Below, one piece after another: positions 37,359-46,919 of a DNA stretch of 64,000 bases (positions within the stretch are counted from its first letter, which is position 1; every line of letters starts with the position of its first letter). Both the position numbers and the translations under genes were made by a program. The notes under the pieces are model-generated. The model searched no databases, had not been told where the DNA came from, and saw nothing but the letters and a program-made list of their open reading frames with translations. Origin of the DNA: Chitinophagaceae bacterium (GTDB lineage Bacteria > Bacteroidota > Bacteroidia > Chitinophagales > Chitinophagaceae); the NCBI GenBank assembly GCA_016710935.1, contig JADJTY010000003.1, forward strand, positions 496,001-560,000, given 5' to 3'.

Positions 37359-38336
37359 TTACAACAAAGCATGTTGTATTGCAGCTGTTATCAGATTTTC
37401 ATCCAACCTTACCAAACATTGCGGTATACCATAAACCTTACAGGTATTACTTACACAGGGCTCGCAGGCCAGTTGTCCCAGCCGGATGATGCTGCGGTTA
37501 GCTTTATTATATGGCGCAGTATTTTCTTCGTTACCGGCGCCAAACAATACAATAGTATGCACACCCAAGGCATTGGCTACATGCGCCGGGCCGCTATCCG
37601 TGGTTAATACTGCAGCACTGCCCGCAAACAACTGCAGAAGTTCTGGTAAATTAGTTTGACCAGCTTTATTGGTAATATTGTTTTTATCAGGCAGGGCATT
37701 AAAAACTTCATGTACAAAATCAGCTTCTTTATTACTGCCCACCAATATAATTTCGTTTGGTATAGTGTTGCGAACAGCAGCAATAACGCTGATGGCTTTT
37801 GCAGCGGGCAACCTGCGTGATACTGCTTCGGAATTGATATTGATCACCACTGCATATCCTTTTGCCGCATGATCAGTTTTTAATTGTACCGGTGGAACCG
37901 CCATTTCTTTTTTGGTAAACTGTTTTAAGAGATCAAGATATTCTTCTACCCGGTGTAAACCTGTAGGTTTGGTATAGGTAGCTGTTAAAAAAACAGCACG
38001 CAATTCTTTTTTAAAACCAACTCTTTGAATTGCCCCGGTTGCATGGGCCATCATAGCGGATGAAAAAGAATCGGGCAGGCAAAAGAAAAGATCATATTTT
38101 TTTTGTGCAGCGATCATTTTTCCAAACTTGCGCAAACCACCCAGGCCTTTATATGCTTCTTTGGAAAAAATAAAAGACTGTCCATGCTCCGGAAAATAGT
38201 CCAGCAAAAAATTAATACCCTTTTTTGCTACCAGGTCAATAGTTGCAGTGGGATATTCATTTTTTACGGCCTGAACAAAAGCCGTACTCATAACCATATC
38301 GCCCAACCAGTTGGGCAGGCGTATAAGAATATTCAT
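37359..38336 (-). CDS. waaF: LPS heptosyltransferase (glycosyltransferase family 9)
   Basis: 325 residues. N-terminal MNILIRLPNWLGDMVMSTAF is the acceptor-domain signature of ADP-heptose:LPS heptosyltransferase II. The C-terminal donor site has LTTDSGPAHVANALGVHTIVLFGAG. It transfers a heptose to the LPS core at the inner membrane. It uses the second ATG of the frame, where the conserved motif begins. The assignment to WaaF rather than WaaC is probable, not certain. Confidence 0.88.
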   Translation of the reverse strand: MNILIRLPNWLGDMVMSTAFVQAVKNEYPTATIDLVAKKGINFLLDYFPEHGQSFIFSKEAYKGLGGLRKFGKMIAAQKKYDLFFCLPDSFSSAMMAHATGAIQRVGFKKELRAVFLTATYTKPTGLHRVEEYLDLLKQFTKKEMAVPPVQLKTDHAAKGYAVVININSEAVSRRLPAAKAISVIAAVRNTIPNEIILVGSNKEADFVHEVFNALPDKNNITNKAGQTNLPELLQLFAGSAAVLTTDSGPAHVANALGVHTIVLFGAGNEENTAPYNKANRSIIRLGQLACEPCVSNTCKVYGIPQCLVRLDENLITAAIQHALL

Positions 38337-38410
38337 GGGTGTAAAATACATTCAATTTTAAATATGCAGGGCCCAATGCACAAATTAATTAAGTTTGCAA
38401 AAAAAAAGCA

Positions 38411-39226
38411 ATGGAATTAAAAGAACAGATTCTGGCGGCATGGGCCAATCGTGATTTATTAAAAGATGAAGTGTATGCCAATGCAGTTAGAACTGTTATT
38501 GAAGAAGTGGATAAAGGGCGTTTAAGAACTGCATCACCACTTGATGCCGGAGGCTGGGAAGTTAATGAATGGGTAAAGCAGGCCATACTCATGTACTTTG
38601 CTATTCAGCAAATGGAAACTTTTACCTTACCTCCATTTGAGTTTTACGATAAAATGAAACTGAAATCGGATTATGCATCGCTGGGTGTGAGGGCCGTGCC
38701 GCATGCCGTGGCAAGATATGGAGCCTTTTTGGGCCGCAATGTAGTGCTGATGCCCAGTTATGTAAACATAGGCGCTTATGTAGATGAAGGCAGCATGGTA
38801 GATACCTGGGCAACTGTTGGCAGCTGTGCACAGATAGGCAAGGGCGTACACCTGAGTGGAGGAGTGGGTATTGGCGGAGTGCTGGAGCCATTGCAGGCCA
38901 GCCCGGTAATTATTGAGGACGGATGTTTTATTGGCAGCCGTTGCATTGTGGTGGAAGGTGTACGGGTAGAGAAAGAAGCCGTGCTGGGAGCCAACGTGGT
39001 ATTAACACAGTCAACAAAAATTATAGATGTTAGTGGTGCTGAACCCATAGAGATGAAAGGTATTGTGCCTGCCCGCAGTGTGGTAATACCCGGCAGCTAC
39101 ACCAAAAAATTTCCTGCCGGTGATTTTGGCGTGGGCTGTGCTTTAATTATTGGACAGCGCAAACCAAGCACCGATCTTAAAACAAGTTTAAATGATGCGT
39201 TGAGGGATTTTAATGTTTCGGTTTAG
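38411..39226 (+). CDS. dapD: Tetrahydrodipicolinate N-succinyltransferase
   Basis: 271 residues. Part of the succinylase branch of lysine/diaminopimelate synthesis, using succinyl-CoA. An N-terminal helical domain is followed by a left-handed beta-helix of hexapeptide repeats (NVVLMPSYVNIGAYVDEGSM, IGKGVHLSGGVGIGGVLEPL, EDGCFIGSRCIVVEGVRV). The conserved EPLQA active-site segment is present. It pairs functionally with dapB at 27.4 kb. Confidence 0.96.
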   Translation: MELKEQILAAWANRDLLKDEVYANAVRTVIEEVDKGRLRTASPLDAGGWEVNEWVKQAILMYFAIQQMETFTLPPFEFYDKMKLKSDYASLGVRAVPHAVARYGAFLGRNVVLMPSYVNIGAYVDEGSMVDTWATVGSCAQIGKGVHLSGGVGIGGVLEPLQASPVIIEDGCFIGSRCIVVEGVRVEKEAVLGANVVLTQSTKIIDVSGAEPIEMKGIVPARSVVIPGSYTKKFPAGDFGVGCALIIGQRKPSTDLKTSLNDALRDFNVSV

Positions 39227-39274
39227 AAGCGGTTAAAAGTTATTGGTTTATAGTTAAAAGTTGCAGACTTCAAT

Positions 39275-39282
39275 TATATTTG
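39275..39282 (+). promoter_or_regulatory. Predicted -7 element for tRNA-Leu
   Basis: TATATTTG fits TAnnTTTG, 60 bases upstream of the mature tRNA 5' end. Confidence 0.45.
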
Positions 39283-39342
39283 CACTCCGTTATTGGTTTT
39301 ACGTTTCCACGGATCAACTAATTAACGAATTAATGTACAAAT

Positions 39343-39426
39343 GCCCAGATGGCGAAATTGGTAGACGCACTGCCTTCAGGTGGCAGCGTTCGCAAGGATG
39401 TGCAAGTTCGAATCTTGTTCTGGGCA
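39343..39426 (+). tRNA. tRNA-Leu (anticodon CAG)
   Basis: Acceptor arms GCCCAGA (39343-39349) and TCTGGGC (39419-39425) pair perfectly, with discriminator A. The anticodon stem CTGCC/GGCAG encloses loop TTCAGGT, giving CAG. A long variable arm marks a class II tRNA, and the T arm reads GCAAGTTCGAATCTTGT. CCA is not encoded. Confidence 0.97.
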
Positions 39427-39427
39427 C

Positions 39428-39461
39428 AAAAGCTCTCAGTTAGACCTGGGGGCTTTTTTGT
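39428..39461 (+). terminator. Terminator after tRNA-Leu
   Basis: AAAAGCTCTCAG pairs, with a few G-U pairs, with CTGGGGGCTTTT and is followed by T residues. Confidence 0.75.
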
Positions 39462-39490
39462 TTACGCATGCATGATCTTATCAGCTAAAA

Positions 39491-42076
39491 TTATAGATCT
39501 GTGCTATGATGACCGCGGTTTCTTTTAAAAACAGCTTTCTCTATTTCCACAGCAAAGAACACAATGGAGGATAAGGCTCCGACAATAATAAATTCATTCA
39601 GTGTTAAACTCTCTGTTTGAAAAATGGGTTGTAAAAATGGCGTATAGGTTACAACAATCTGCAAAAGCAATGCAATAAATACTGCACCTATAAGGGGTTT
39701 GTTTGAAAATATACCGGCTCCAAATAAAGATTGATTATCTGAACGTATGGCCATTACATGCCCCATCTGGCTTAAACATAATACATTAAATACAATAGTT
39801 TGCCAGTGCAATCCGTTATTAATGGCCCATGCCTGGGCAGATAATGCAATACCTGCCATGAGCATACCTACCCAAATCATGTGCAAGCCCCTGCCATTGG
39901 CAAAAACACTTTGCTGAGGTGGCCGTGGAGGCCTGTTCATGATATCTTTTCCTTTTTCAAAGGATAAGGAAATGGCAGGTAATCCATCGGATACCAAATT
40001 GATCCATAAAATATGGATGGGTAGCAGTGCAACGGGTAAACCGATCATCGGGCCTAACAATAAGGTCCATAATTCACCCGAGTTGGTTGTCATCAGGTAT
40101 TTGATAAACTTAAGGATGTTATCATAGATCCTTCTTCCTTCCCTCACTGCTTTTACAATGGTTGAAAAATTGTCATCCAGCAAGATCATGTGGGCGGCTT
40201 CTTTGGAAACATCAGTACCGGTGATGCCCATGGCAATGCCGATATTTGCCCGTTTTAAAGATGGGGCATCATTTACTCCATCACCAGTCATGGCCACATA
40301 ATGGCCTTTCTGTTGTAACATTTTTACGATCTGTAATTTTTGTTCGGGTGATACCCGGGCATATACTTTTATTCTTTCCACTTTGGCCAGAAAGTTATCA
40401 TTATCCATGGCAGCCAGTTGCTGGCCGGTTATTACAAGGTCATTATTGCTGCTTAAAATACCAATGCGTTCAGCAATGGTTTTTGCGGTAAGCGGATGGT
40501 CGCCTGTAATCATTACCGGTACAATGCCAGCAGTTTTACATTGTGCAACTGCATCAAATACTTCTTCCCTTGGCGGATCTATAATACCGGTTAATCCTAA
40601 AAAATGCAGGCCCGATTCATGGATTTCTATATCCGGATTTTCGGGTAATACATCCCAGTATCGATATGCAAATCCTAATATACGGTGACCTTTAGCCGCC
40701 ATATCATCTACCTGTTGTTGCATGGCAACTAAATCAATATCCGCACATCGTTGCAATAAAATATCAGGAGCGCCTTTGGTAAATGAAATAATTTTATTGT
40801 CGTGACTGTGAAAAGTGGTCATCAGTTTACGGTCAGAATCAAAGGCGATCTCTGCCAGCCGTGGCCAGGTATCGGATTGTATATCCTGTTCCCTGGCTAT
40901 TTCCATCAAAGCAATTTCGGTACTGTCTCCTTTAATTATTTTATCATCACCTGCAACTGCATCATTGTTCAGCGCGAAAGCATGTAACAATAAATTTACC
41001 TGTTCCTGTTGTTTGATAGTCTGCAAAACATTTCGCTCATATAGTTCACCGTTTACAAATACATCTTCTACATGCATTTTGTTTTTGGTAAGCGTACCTG
41101 TTTTATCTGTACAGATATAGGTAACAGATCCTAATGTTTCTACTGCCGGTAATTTCCTGATAAGGCTGTTGAAGCGGATCATTCTTTTGGCTGCCAGGGC
41201 CAGTGAAATGGTAATAACAGCAGGCAAGGCTTCGGGAATAGCAGCCACTGCCAGCGATATACTGGTCATCACCATTTTAACCACATCTTCACCCCGTAAC
41301 CAGCCGGCTACAAAAAACAGGATACACAGGAATAAAACCAGTACGGATAGTTTTTTGCCAAATGAGGCCATGCGTTGTTGCAACGGGGTAAGCGTTTCAT
41401 CTTCCTGCAACATTTTTGCGATTCGTCCCAATTCGGTTTGCATACCGGTTGCAATCACTACTGCCGTTCCCCGTCCGTAGGTTACAAATGTCCCTTTGAA
41501 TGCCATATTCTTTTTATCGCCTAATGGCAGATCATCTGATTCCAGGGAATGTATGATCTTATCAATAGCATGAGATTCACCTGTTAATGCGGCTTCTTCA
41601 ATTTTTAAATTGACCGATTCTGTGATGCGTACATCGGCAGGAACAGCACTGCCTGCTTCTAATAATATCACATCACCCGGTACCAATACGGTAGCAGGTA
41701 ACCAGGCTGTATTTCCATCCCGCAACACCCTTGCCTGTGTAACAGCCATTTGTTTTAAAGCCTGCATGGCTTTTTCTGCACGGTATTCCTGGAAGAAACC
41801 TATGATGGCATTGAGTATAACAATAACAAGAATAACGATGGTATCAGTAAGGTCGCCGATAATGCCTGAAATAATTGCTGCAGCCAGTAAAATCAGGATC
41901 ATCACGTCTTTAAACTGTGCCAGCAGCATGCCGGCAATGCTTTTCTTTTTGCCTTCCTGCAATTCGTTAGGGCCGGTCTGCACCAGTTTTTGTTCGGCTG
42001 CATTTGCACTTAAACCTTGCCGGGTTGTTCCCAGTAATTCAAAAGTTTCTGCTACACTTAATCTGTGCCAGTTCAT
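39491..42076 (-). CDS. P-type Ca2+-transporting ATPase (P2 type)
   Basis: 861 residues. Cation-ATPase N-terminal domain (VAETFELLGTTRQGLSANAA), actuator motif AALTGESHAI, phosphorylation site ICTDKTGTLTKNKM, hinge AMTGDGVNDAPSLKRANIGI and about ten membrane helices. The membrane ligands fit SERCA/PMCA-like calcium pumps (AAIPEALPAVITISLALAAKR in M4). It probably exports Ca2+, possibly Mn2+. A universal stress protein gene lies upstream on the same strand. Confidence 0.93.
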   Translation of the reverse strand: MNWHRLSVAETFELLGTTRQGLSANAAEQKLVQTGPNELQEGKKKSIAGMLLAQFKDVMILILLAAAIISGIIGDLTDTIVILVIVILNAIIGFFQEYRAEKAMQALKQMAVTQARVLRDGNTAWLPATVLVPGDVILLEAGSAVPADVRITESVNLKIEEAALTGESHAIDKIIHSLESDDLPLGDKKNMAFKGTFVTYGRGTAVVIATGMQTELGRIAKMLQEDETLTPLQQRMASFGKKLSVLVLFLCILFFVAGWLRGEDVVKMVMTSISLAVAAIPEALPAVITISLALAAKRMIRFNSLIRKLPAVETLGSVTYICTDKTGTLTKNKMHVEDVFVNGELYERNVLQTIKQQEQVNLLLHAFALNNDAVAGDDKIIKGDSTEIALMEIAREQDIQSDTWPRLAEIAFDSDRKLMTTFHSHDNKIISFTKGAPDILLQRCADIDLVAMQQQVDDMAAKGHRILGFAYRYWDVLPENPDIEIHESGLHFLGLTGIIDPPREEVFDAVAQCKTAGIVPVMITGDHPLTAKTIAERIGILSSNNDLVITGQQLAAMDNDNFLAKVERIKVYARVSPEQKLQIVKMLQQKGHYVAMTGDGVNDAPSLKRANIGIAMGITGTDVSKEAAHMILLDDNFSTIVKAVREGRRIYDNILKFIKYLMTTNSGELWTLLLGPMIGLPVALLPIHILWINLVSDGLPAISLSFEKGKDIMNRPPRPPQQSVFANGRGLHMIWVGMLMAGIALSAQAWAINNGLHWQTIVFNVLCLSQMGHVMAIRSDNQSLFGAGIFSNKPLIGAVFIALLLQIVVTYTPFLQPIFQTESLTLNEFIIVGALSSIVFFAVEIEKAVFKRNRGHHSTDL

Positions 42077-42132
42077 TGCTTTCTGAAATTTTAATTATAA
42101 GTAGATGATTGTTGCCGGCGTTCAGGGGCTTA

Positions 42133-42975
42133 TCATTTTATTTGTTTTATAAAAACCAGTAATGGTACTTTCGTCTTGAATGATAATTCCTCTGCCTTAC
42201 TGGAAAGGAATAATTTCTGGTAAAAAGTTCTTTCCTGGTTGGTAAACATGATGACGAGTGATGGCTTTCTTTTGTTTATTTGCAGCTGAATATTTTCAGT
42301 TAAAGAATGCACCGCGTCATTGTTTTCATAATGCACTTTTAAACCGTATTTGTATTTTTTATTCAAGGCTGTTTCTTTCATTTTTTCACCGGTAGCCGTT
42401 TCATCCGGCCATGAAAAATGTAGTATCTCAATATTTGCTTTGAGCGGTAGCGCAAAATCAACAACCCTGTTTAATTCATTCTCGTAATTACGCAGATCTG
42501 CAGCGTACATAATACGCCTGATCCCGGTAAACCTGTATGCGCCCGGAACAGCCAGTACAGGTACGGGAGATTTGGTAATCAGGTTACCGGTGTTGGTGCC
42601 CCATAATCTTTTTAGTTTACCGGCACCCTGTGTGCTGATGCAGATATAATCAAAACCGGGTTTACTGCTGCAATAATTAAGAATGGAAATATCAGCACTG
42701 ATGCCCTGTATTATTTCAAAAGCGTGCCTGGCGGGTTTAATCTTCATGCTGCTGTATATACCGGTAATAAACTTTTTTAGTTTTATGCTGCAGTTTTGTT
42801 CTTCTTCTTTTGAATATTTTTCGTAGTAGGCATCTGTCCATTTCGATGGCCTGGAAATATGAAGCACATGCACAAATACCAATTCCAGTTTCTGTATGGT
42901 ACTCCAGTGAATGGCATAACGGATACCACTTTTTGAATTGGCAGAAAAATCAGTTGGAACCAATACCTTTTTCAT
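42133..42975 (-). CDS. Tandem universal stress protein
   Basis: 280 residues from MKKVLVPTDFSANSKSGIRY, two UspA-like domains. The first ends with CISTQGAGKLKRLWGTNTGN and VPVLAVPGAYRF. The second (from RIMYAADLRNYENELNRVVD) is more degenerate and ends VPLLVFIKQIK. It is 57 bases upstream of the Ca2+-ATPase, so the two are likely cotranscribed. Nucleotide binding is probable for the first domain. Role unknown. Confidence 0.88.
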   Translation of the reverse strand: MKKVLVPTDFSANSKSGIRYAIHWSTIQKLELVFVHVLHISRPSKWTDAYYEKYSKEEEQNCSIKLKKFITGIYSSMKIKPARHAFEIIQGISADISILNYCSSKPGFDYICISTQGAGKLKRLWGTNTGNLITKSPVPVLAVPGAYRFTGIRRIMYAADLRNYENELNRVVDFALPLKANIEILHFSWPDETATGEKMKETALNKKYKYGLKVHYENNDAVHSLTENIQLQINKRKPSLVIMFTNQERTFYQKLFLSSKAEELSFKTKVPLLVFIKQIK

Positions 42976-43334
42976 ATGTTTTAGTTTAGTGTTTTTTATA
43001 AACCTGAACCCGGCTACAACAGGCATTTTACCCTCAGTTATTTAAATGGCAGCATCATTTATAAGTATTATTTTTATTTTTTTTAGATGATTCCTAAAAC
43101 TATTTTTTTAATCTTTAATTACTAATGAGATTGGTCACACCATCGTATGATTATTGTTGGTTTATAAACCAGGCAAAATAAAGGTGGGTATAGTTATAAA
43201 CCTGCCGGGCGTGCCAGGTGCCAAACAGTAATTTCATGGTACTTTTCTTACAGAAACCACCATAAATTCATTTACTTGCAAAGCAGCCAATTTAATTTAA
43301 TTTTATACTTAGTTAAAAACAACAACCTACTTCA
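42976..43334. other. Divergent intergenic region without a gene
   Basis: 359 bases between the stress protein and the 43335 gene. It contains a perfect 14-base palindrome TGGTTTATAAACCA (43158-43171), which could be an operator. No other feature seen. Confidence 0.4.
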
Positions 43335-44030
43335 ATGAAAAAAAAATTTGTAATAATTTGCCTGGCTTTAGCTATTTGTTTGCAGCTTACTGCACAAACC
43401 TATAAAATTGATACTTCTACCATAATCTTTGAAAACCTGCAGCGACCCTGCTTTACGGTAAAGTATGACGCTTCGCCCAAAACAGTTAAAAATGCGTGGG
43501 ATGATTATTTTAAAAAGACCTACGATGTTAAAGTTAAAGGAATTGGCTTTTTAACCAATAAAGAAGTGATAACGGCTACAGATATTACCCTGGCAGCTGT
43601 GTCTGATAAAAGGATGAACCTGTATGCCAGTGTAGTAGATGCACCGGGCGACAGATCTGAGTTGAGCTATTTTATGAGTTTTGGGTATGATTTTTTTATT
43701 GGCCCTGAAAATTACCCAACTGAATTTACGGCCATGAAAAAAATACTGAATGATTTTAGTGTGGAGTTTTTAACTGATTTCTATTATTCAGAAGCTTCCA
43801 GAATGACCAGCGAAATTAAAGGACTGGAAAAGGACATTAAGAAAAATAATAAGAGTATTAATAAGAATACCAAAAAAGCACGTAAAGAATCTAAAGAAGT
43901 AGCCAGCGGTTTAAGCGCAAAAAATACATCGATGCAGATGGAGAACGAACAGGCTAAAAGAAAGATAGAAGAACTGGCAAAAGCCATTGATGATATTAAA
44001 GTGAAACAGGCTGGTGTTACAAGGAATTAG
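43335..44030 (+). CDS. Exported hypothetical protein with C-terminal coiled coil
   Basis: 231 residues. Signal peptide (…LALAICLQLTAQ), a globular part (about 25-150) with a KTVKNAWDDYFKKTYDVKVK segment, and a strongly charged helical C-terminus (about 155-228; GLEKDIKKNNKSINKNTKKA) that should form a coiled coil. Probably periplasmic. No family recognised. Confidence 0.8.
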   Translation: MKKKFVIICLALAICLQLTAQTYKIDTSTIIFENLQRPCFTVKYDASPKTVKNAWDDYFKKTYDVKVKGIGFLTNKEVITATDITLAAVSDKRMNLYASVVDAPGDRSELSYFMSFGYDFFIGPENYPTEFTAMKKILNDFSVEFLTDFYYSEASRMTSEIKGLEKDIKKNNKSINKNTKKARKESKEVASGLSAKNTSMQMENEQAKRKIEELAKAIDDIKVKQAGVTRN

Positions 44031-44037
44031 ATTCGCA

Positions 44038-44165
44038 GTCCCGGTAGGGACGATATATTGGTAGAAAAGAAGCTTTATGAATAATAAATGCCGTAGGCAT
44101 GATAGACAGCAGGCGTCTAACGTTCCTACGGCACTTTTGTTTTGGGGTTTAATGATGCTACCAAT
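44038..44165. repeat. Nested multi-hairpin intergenic element
   Basis: Four complementarities in 128 bases: GTCCC/GGGAC (44038-44051); outer ATTGGTAG (44057-44064) with CTACCAAT (44158-44165); ATGCC/GGCAT (44088-44100); and TGCCGTAGG (44089-44097) with CCTACGGCA (44125-44133). The alternatives are mutually exclusive in part. Located between two convergent genes. Confidence 0.75.
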
Positions 44166-44204
44166 CTATTACCTCGACGAGGCATTTAAAATTGTCTCCA
44201 TTAG

Positions 44205-45722
44205 TTATAAATAAATACCAATCACCAAAGCCAGCATACAAATGATGGTGAGCAGTATCAGCAGCGGCATAATAAACTTAAACCAGGTCTTCAAACTTAT
44301 GTTTACCATGGCCAGCGATGGCAGTATCATGCCGGTGGGCGCCAGAAACGACATGAGGCACATACCATACAGGTAAGAATTTACAATCTCTCTGCCCGGC
44401 ACATTTACTAAAATAGCGAGTGCACCAATAATAGGCATGGTCAATACTGCCATACCGGATGAGGATTGTATGAAAATAGAAAATACAATATAAAACAACA
44501 GCAACCCCAGGATGAAGAATGCCGGCTGTATACCCTGCACCATGTTGGCTGTGTAAAACAATATAGAATCACTTACATGCCCTTCATTTAATACAATGGT
44601 TACTCCCCTTGCTACGCCAATGATAAAAGCAACCGACAATAAACTTTCTGCCCCCTTTATAAATTCGCGGATAAATATTTTTTCATTCAGCCTGGTTATT
44701 ACAGCCAGCAAAATGGAAGAGGCCAGAAACAAGGCCGACATTTCTGTTGTCCACCAGTCTAAAAATACCACACCACCAATCATGGTTAAAAAAGTAGCGA
44801 TGTAGATGAACAGCAGCAATTTTGTTTTCCAGTCTAATTTAGGAGTACTGGTTTCCTGCCCCGGCAGGCGGGCGTTGCTGATGTTTACTTCGTACAATGG
44901 TTTTACTTCGCCATCAATTTTGTACACCAGTGAAGCTGTGGGATCTTTTTTTATTTTGGCAGCATATCTTAAAATATACCAAACCAATATTGCGGTTACA
45001 ATTACCCAAAGTATCAGGCGTTGTGTTAATCCATCCATCCAGTTAATGCCGGCGGCATTAGATGCGATGATTACAGAGAACGGATTAGAGAAGGCAGGTA
45101 AACAACCAATAGAAGTACCCCCAAAAATGATGGCCAGCGGCACCAGCAGATCGTAACCTGCTGCCAGAAAAAGCGGCACCAGTATTGGATAAAAAACAAG
45201 CGCTTCTTCTGCCATGCCATACGATGCAGCAAAGAAAGAGAATACCGATGTAAGAATGGCAATCAGCCAGTGCTCACGGCCTTTCATGCTGTGCGCCAAC
45301 CATGTGATGCCCTTAGTCATGGCACCGGTTTCGTTAAACACAAACATAAAGCCACCGATGATTAAACAGAATAAAATAATATCTATACTATCAATAATTC
45401 CCTTAATAGGGGCCTGTAAAATTGGAATAAATCCTTGCGGATTTCTTTTTTGTTTGGTAAATGAGCCCGGTACCGATATAGGTTTTCTGATTTCGCCTTT
45501 AACAAATTTCTCCACTTTTATCTGTATGCCCAGGCTATCCAGGGTTTGCTGCGTAAGAGGCAATGCAATTTCATTGGTATCAGTTATCATGGTAAATGTT
45601 TTACCGGTTACAGACAGTTTATTATATTGTCCGGCCGGCAGAAGCCAGGTGCTTATGGCAGCCAGGATTATGACGATCATTAAAATAGGTATAGGGCCGG
45701 GGAACGATCTTTTAGATGTCAT
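44205..45722 (-). CDS. YfcC-family membrane transporter (DcuC-like)
   Basis: 505 residues with about 12 membrane helices. The N-terminal RSFPGPIPILMIVIILAAIS and GQY motifs, FAASYGMAEEALVFYPILVP and GGTSIGCLPAFSNPFSVIIA are typical of the YfcC/arginine-ornithine-antiporter-related family. A loop of about 80 residues after the first helix is unusual and largely extracytoplasmic. The substrate may be an amino acid, dipeptide or dicarboxylate. It starts 10 bases after a P1 peptidase gene, suggesting uptake of that enzyme's products. Confidence 0.85.
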   Translation of the reverse strand: MTSKRSFPGPIPILMIVIILAAISTWLLPAGQYNKLSVTGKTFTMITDTNEIALPLTQQTLDSLGIQIKVEKFVKGEIRKPISVPGSFTKQKRNPQGFIPILQAPIKGIIDSIDIILFCLIIGGFMFVFNETGAMTKGITWLAHSMKGREHWLIAILTSVFSFFAASYGMAEEALVFYPILVPLFLAAGYDLLVPLAIIFGGTSIGCLPAFSNPFSVIIASNAAGINWMDGLTQRLILWVIVTAILVWYILRYAAKIKKDPTASLVYKIDGEVKPLYEVNISNARLPGQETSTPKLDWKTKLLLFIYIATFLTMIGGVVFLDWWTTEMSALFLASSILLAVITRLNEKIFIREFIKGAESLLSVAFIIGVARGVTIVLNEGHVSDSILFYTANMVQGIQPAFFILGLLLFYIVFSIFIQSSSGMAVLTMPIIGALAILVNVPGREIVNSYLYGMCLMSFLAPTGMILPSLAMVNISLKTWFKFIMPLLILLTIICMLALVIGIYL

Positions 45723-45731
45723 ATGGTTGTT

Positions 45732-46889
45732 TTATTTTACCCTGTTATATTTTTTCAACACATCAATCACCAGTTTATGCGGCAGTCCATAAGCTTTGTT
45801 ACCATTAATACCTTCCATTGTTTCTGCAGCTACCATGGCATTGATAATGGCTTCTTCAGTGGCCCGCACGGTTGCACTAAATAATGGATCAATCAGATCA
45901 TTGGGCAGTTCATCAATCCTGGTAAAATCTTCTCTTTGAAAAGCAGTTGGGTTGGCAGTTGAAAAGGCGATGAAAATATCGCCGCTGCCATTTTCTCCCC
46001 GACCACCAACTTTTCCCACACCCAACGCAATTCTTGCAGCCATTCTTTTTAACTGGTGTGGTAATAATGGAGCATCTGTTGCCAGCACCACAATGATCGA
46101 ACCGTCACCCGGCTGATAAGATGGCGGTGCTTTAAATTCATAATTCATCGTGTCCTTCAATTCTCTGCCAACCGGGACGCCGGCAATTGTAAAATTATTT
46201 TTGCCTCCAAAGTTGGATTGTACCAATACGCCCACAGTATAAGCCGAGTCTTTAATTTTTATAACCCTTGATGCAGTACCGGTGCCGCCTTTAAAGCCCA
46301 GGCACATCATACCTGTGCCGCCACCCACATTGCCTTCTTTAATGAAACCACTCTTTGCACTGTCCAATGCTTCGTACGCATTTTCTTCTTTAACATGAAA
46401 ACCATAAATATCATTTAAAAAACCATCGTAGGTTTCGGCCACTACCGGGTAGGTGTACCAGAAATCTTCTTTGTACCATTTGTGCTTTACATACCATTTC
46501 AATACTGCATCCCTTACCACACCCACGCTGTTGGTATTGGTGATCATGATGGGGCCTTCCAAAAAACCCGACTCTGTTATCCAGGTGGTACCCGTCATTT
46601 CACCATTGCCGTTTAAGGCGTACCAGTTACCAAAAACAGGATTATTATTTTTGCCCCTTGGTAAAATGGCTGTAACCCCGGTACGTACCGGGCCTTTGCC
46701 TCTTATATTTTTTCCCGTTCCTGAAATGATGGTGCTGTAACCCACTTCCACACCTTTTACATCGGTGATGGCATTAAATTTTCCCGGTTTTCCATCAAAG
46801 GGGATTCCAATATCCCGTGCACGGGGTTTTTGGGCAAACCCGTTTAAGCAAAACAGAATGGCGAAGATGAAAGCTGTATTTTTTTTCAT
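45732..46889 (-). CDS. Exported P1-family aminopeptidase (DmpA-like)
   Basis: 385 residues with a signal peptide (…AILFCLNGFAQ). The DmpA/BapA family of N-terminal nucleophile hydrolases autocleaves and releases N-terminal L-, D- or beta-amino acids. Family segments: ITDVKGVEVGYSTIISG, VRTGVTAILPRG, EGNVGGGTGMMCLGFKGGTG near the autocleavage region, and ATDAPLLPHQLKRMAARIAL. Forms an operon-like pair with the YfcC transporter. Likely periplasmic. Confidence 0.9.
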   Translation of the reverse strand: MKKNTAFIFAILFCLNGFAQKPRARDIGIPFDGKPGKFNAITDVKGVEVGYSTIISGTGKNIRGKGPVRTGVTAILPRGKNNNPVFGNWYALNGNGEMTGTTWITESGFLEGPIMITNTNSVGVVRDAVLKWYVKHKWYKEDFWYTYPVVAETYDGFLNDIYGFHVKEENAYEALDSAKSGFIKEGNVGGGTGMMCLGFKGGTGTASRVIKIKDSAYTVGVLVQSNFGGKNNFTIAGVPVGRELKDTMNYEFKAPPSYQPGDGSIIVVLATDAPLLPHQLKRMAARIALGVGKVGGRGENGSGDIFIAFSTANPTAFQREDFTRIDELPNDLIDPLFSATVRATEEAIINAMVAAETMEGINGNKAYGLPHKLVIDVLKKYNRVK

Positions 46890-46919
46890 GCTGGTTAATG
46901 ATTGGCTGGTTTGTAATTA

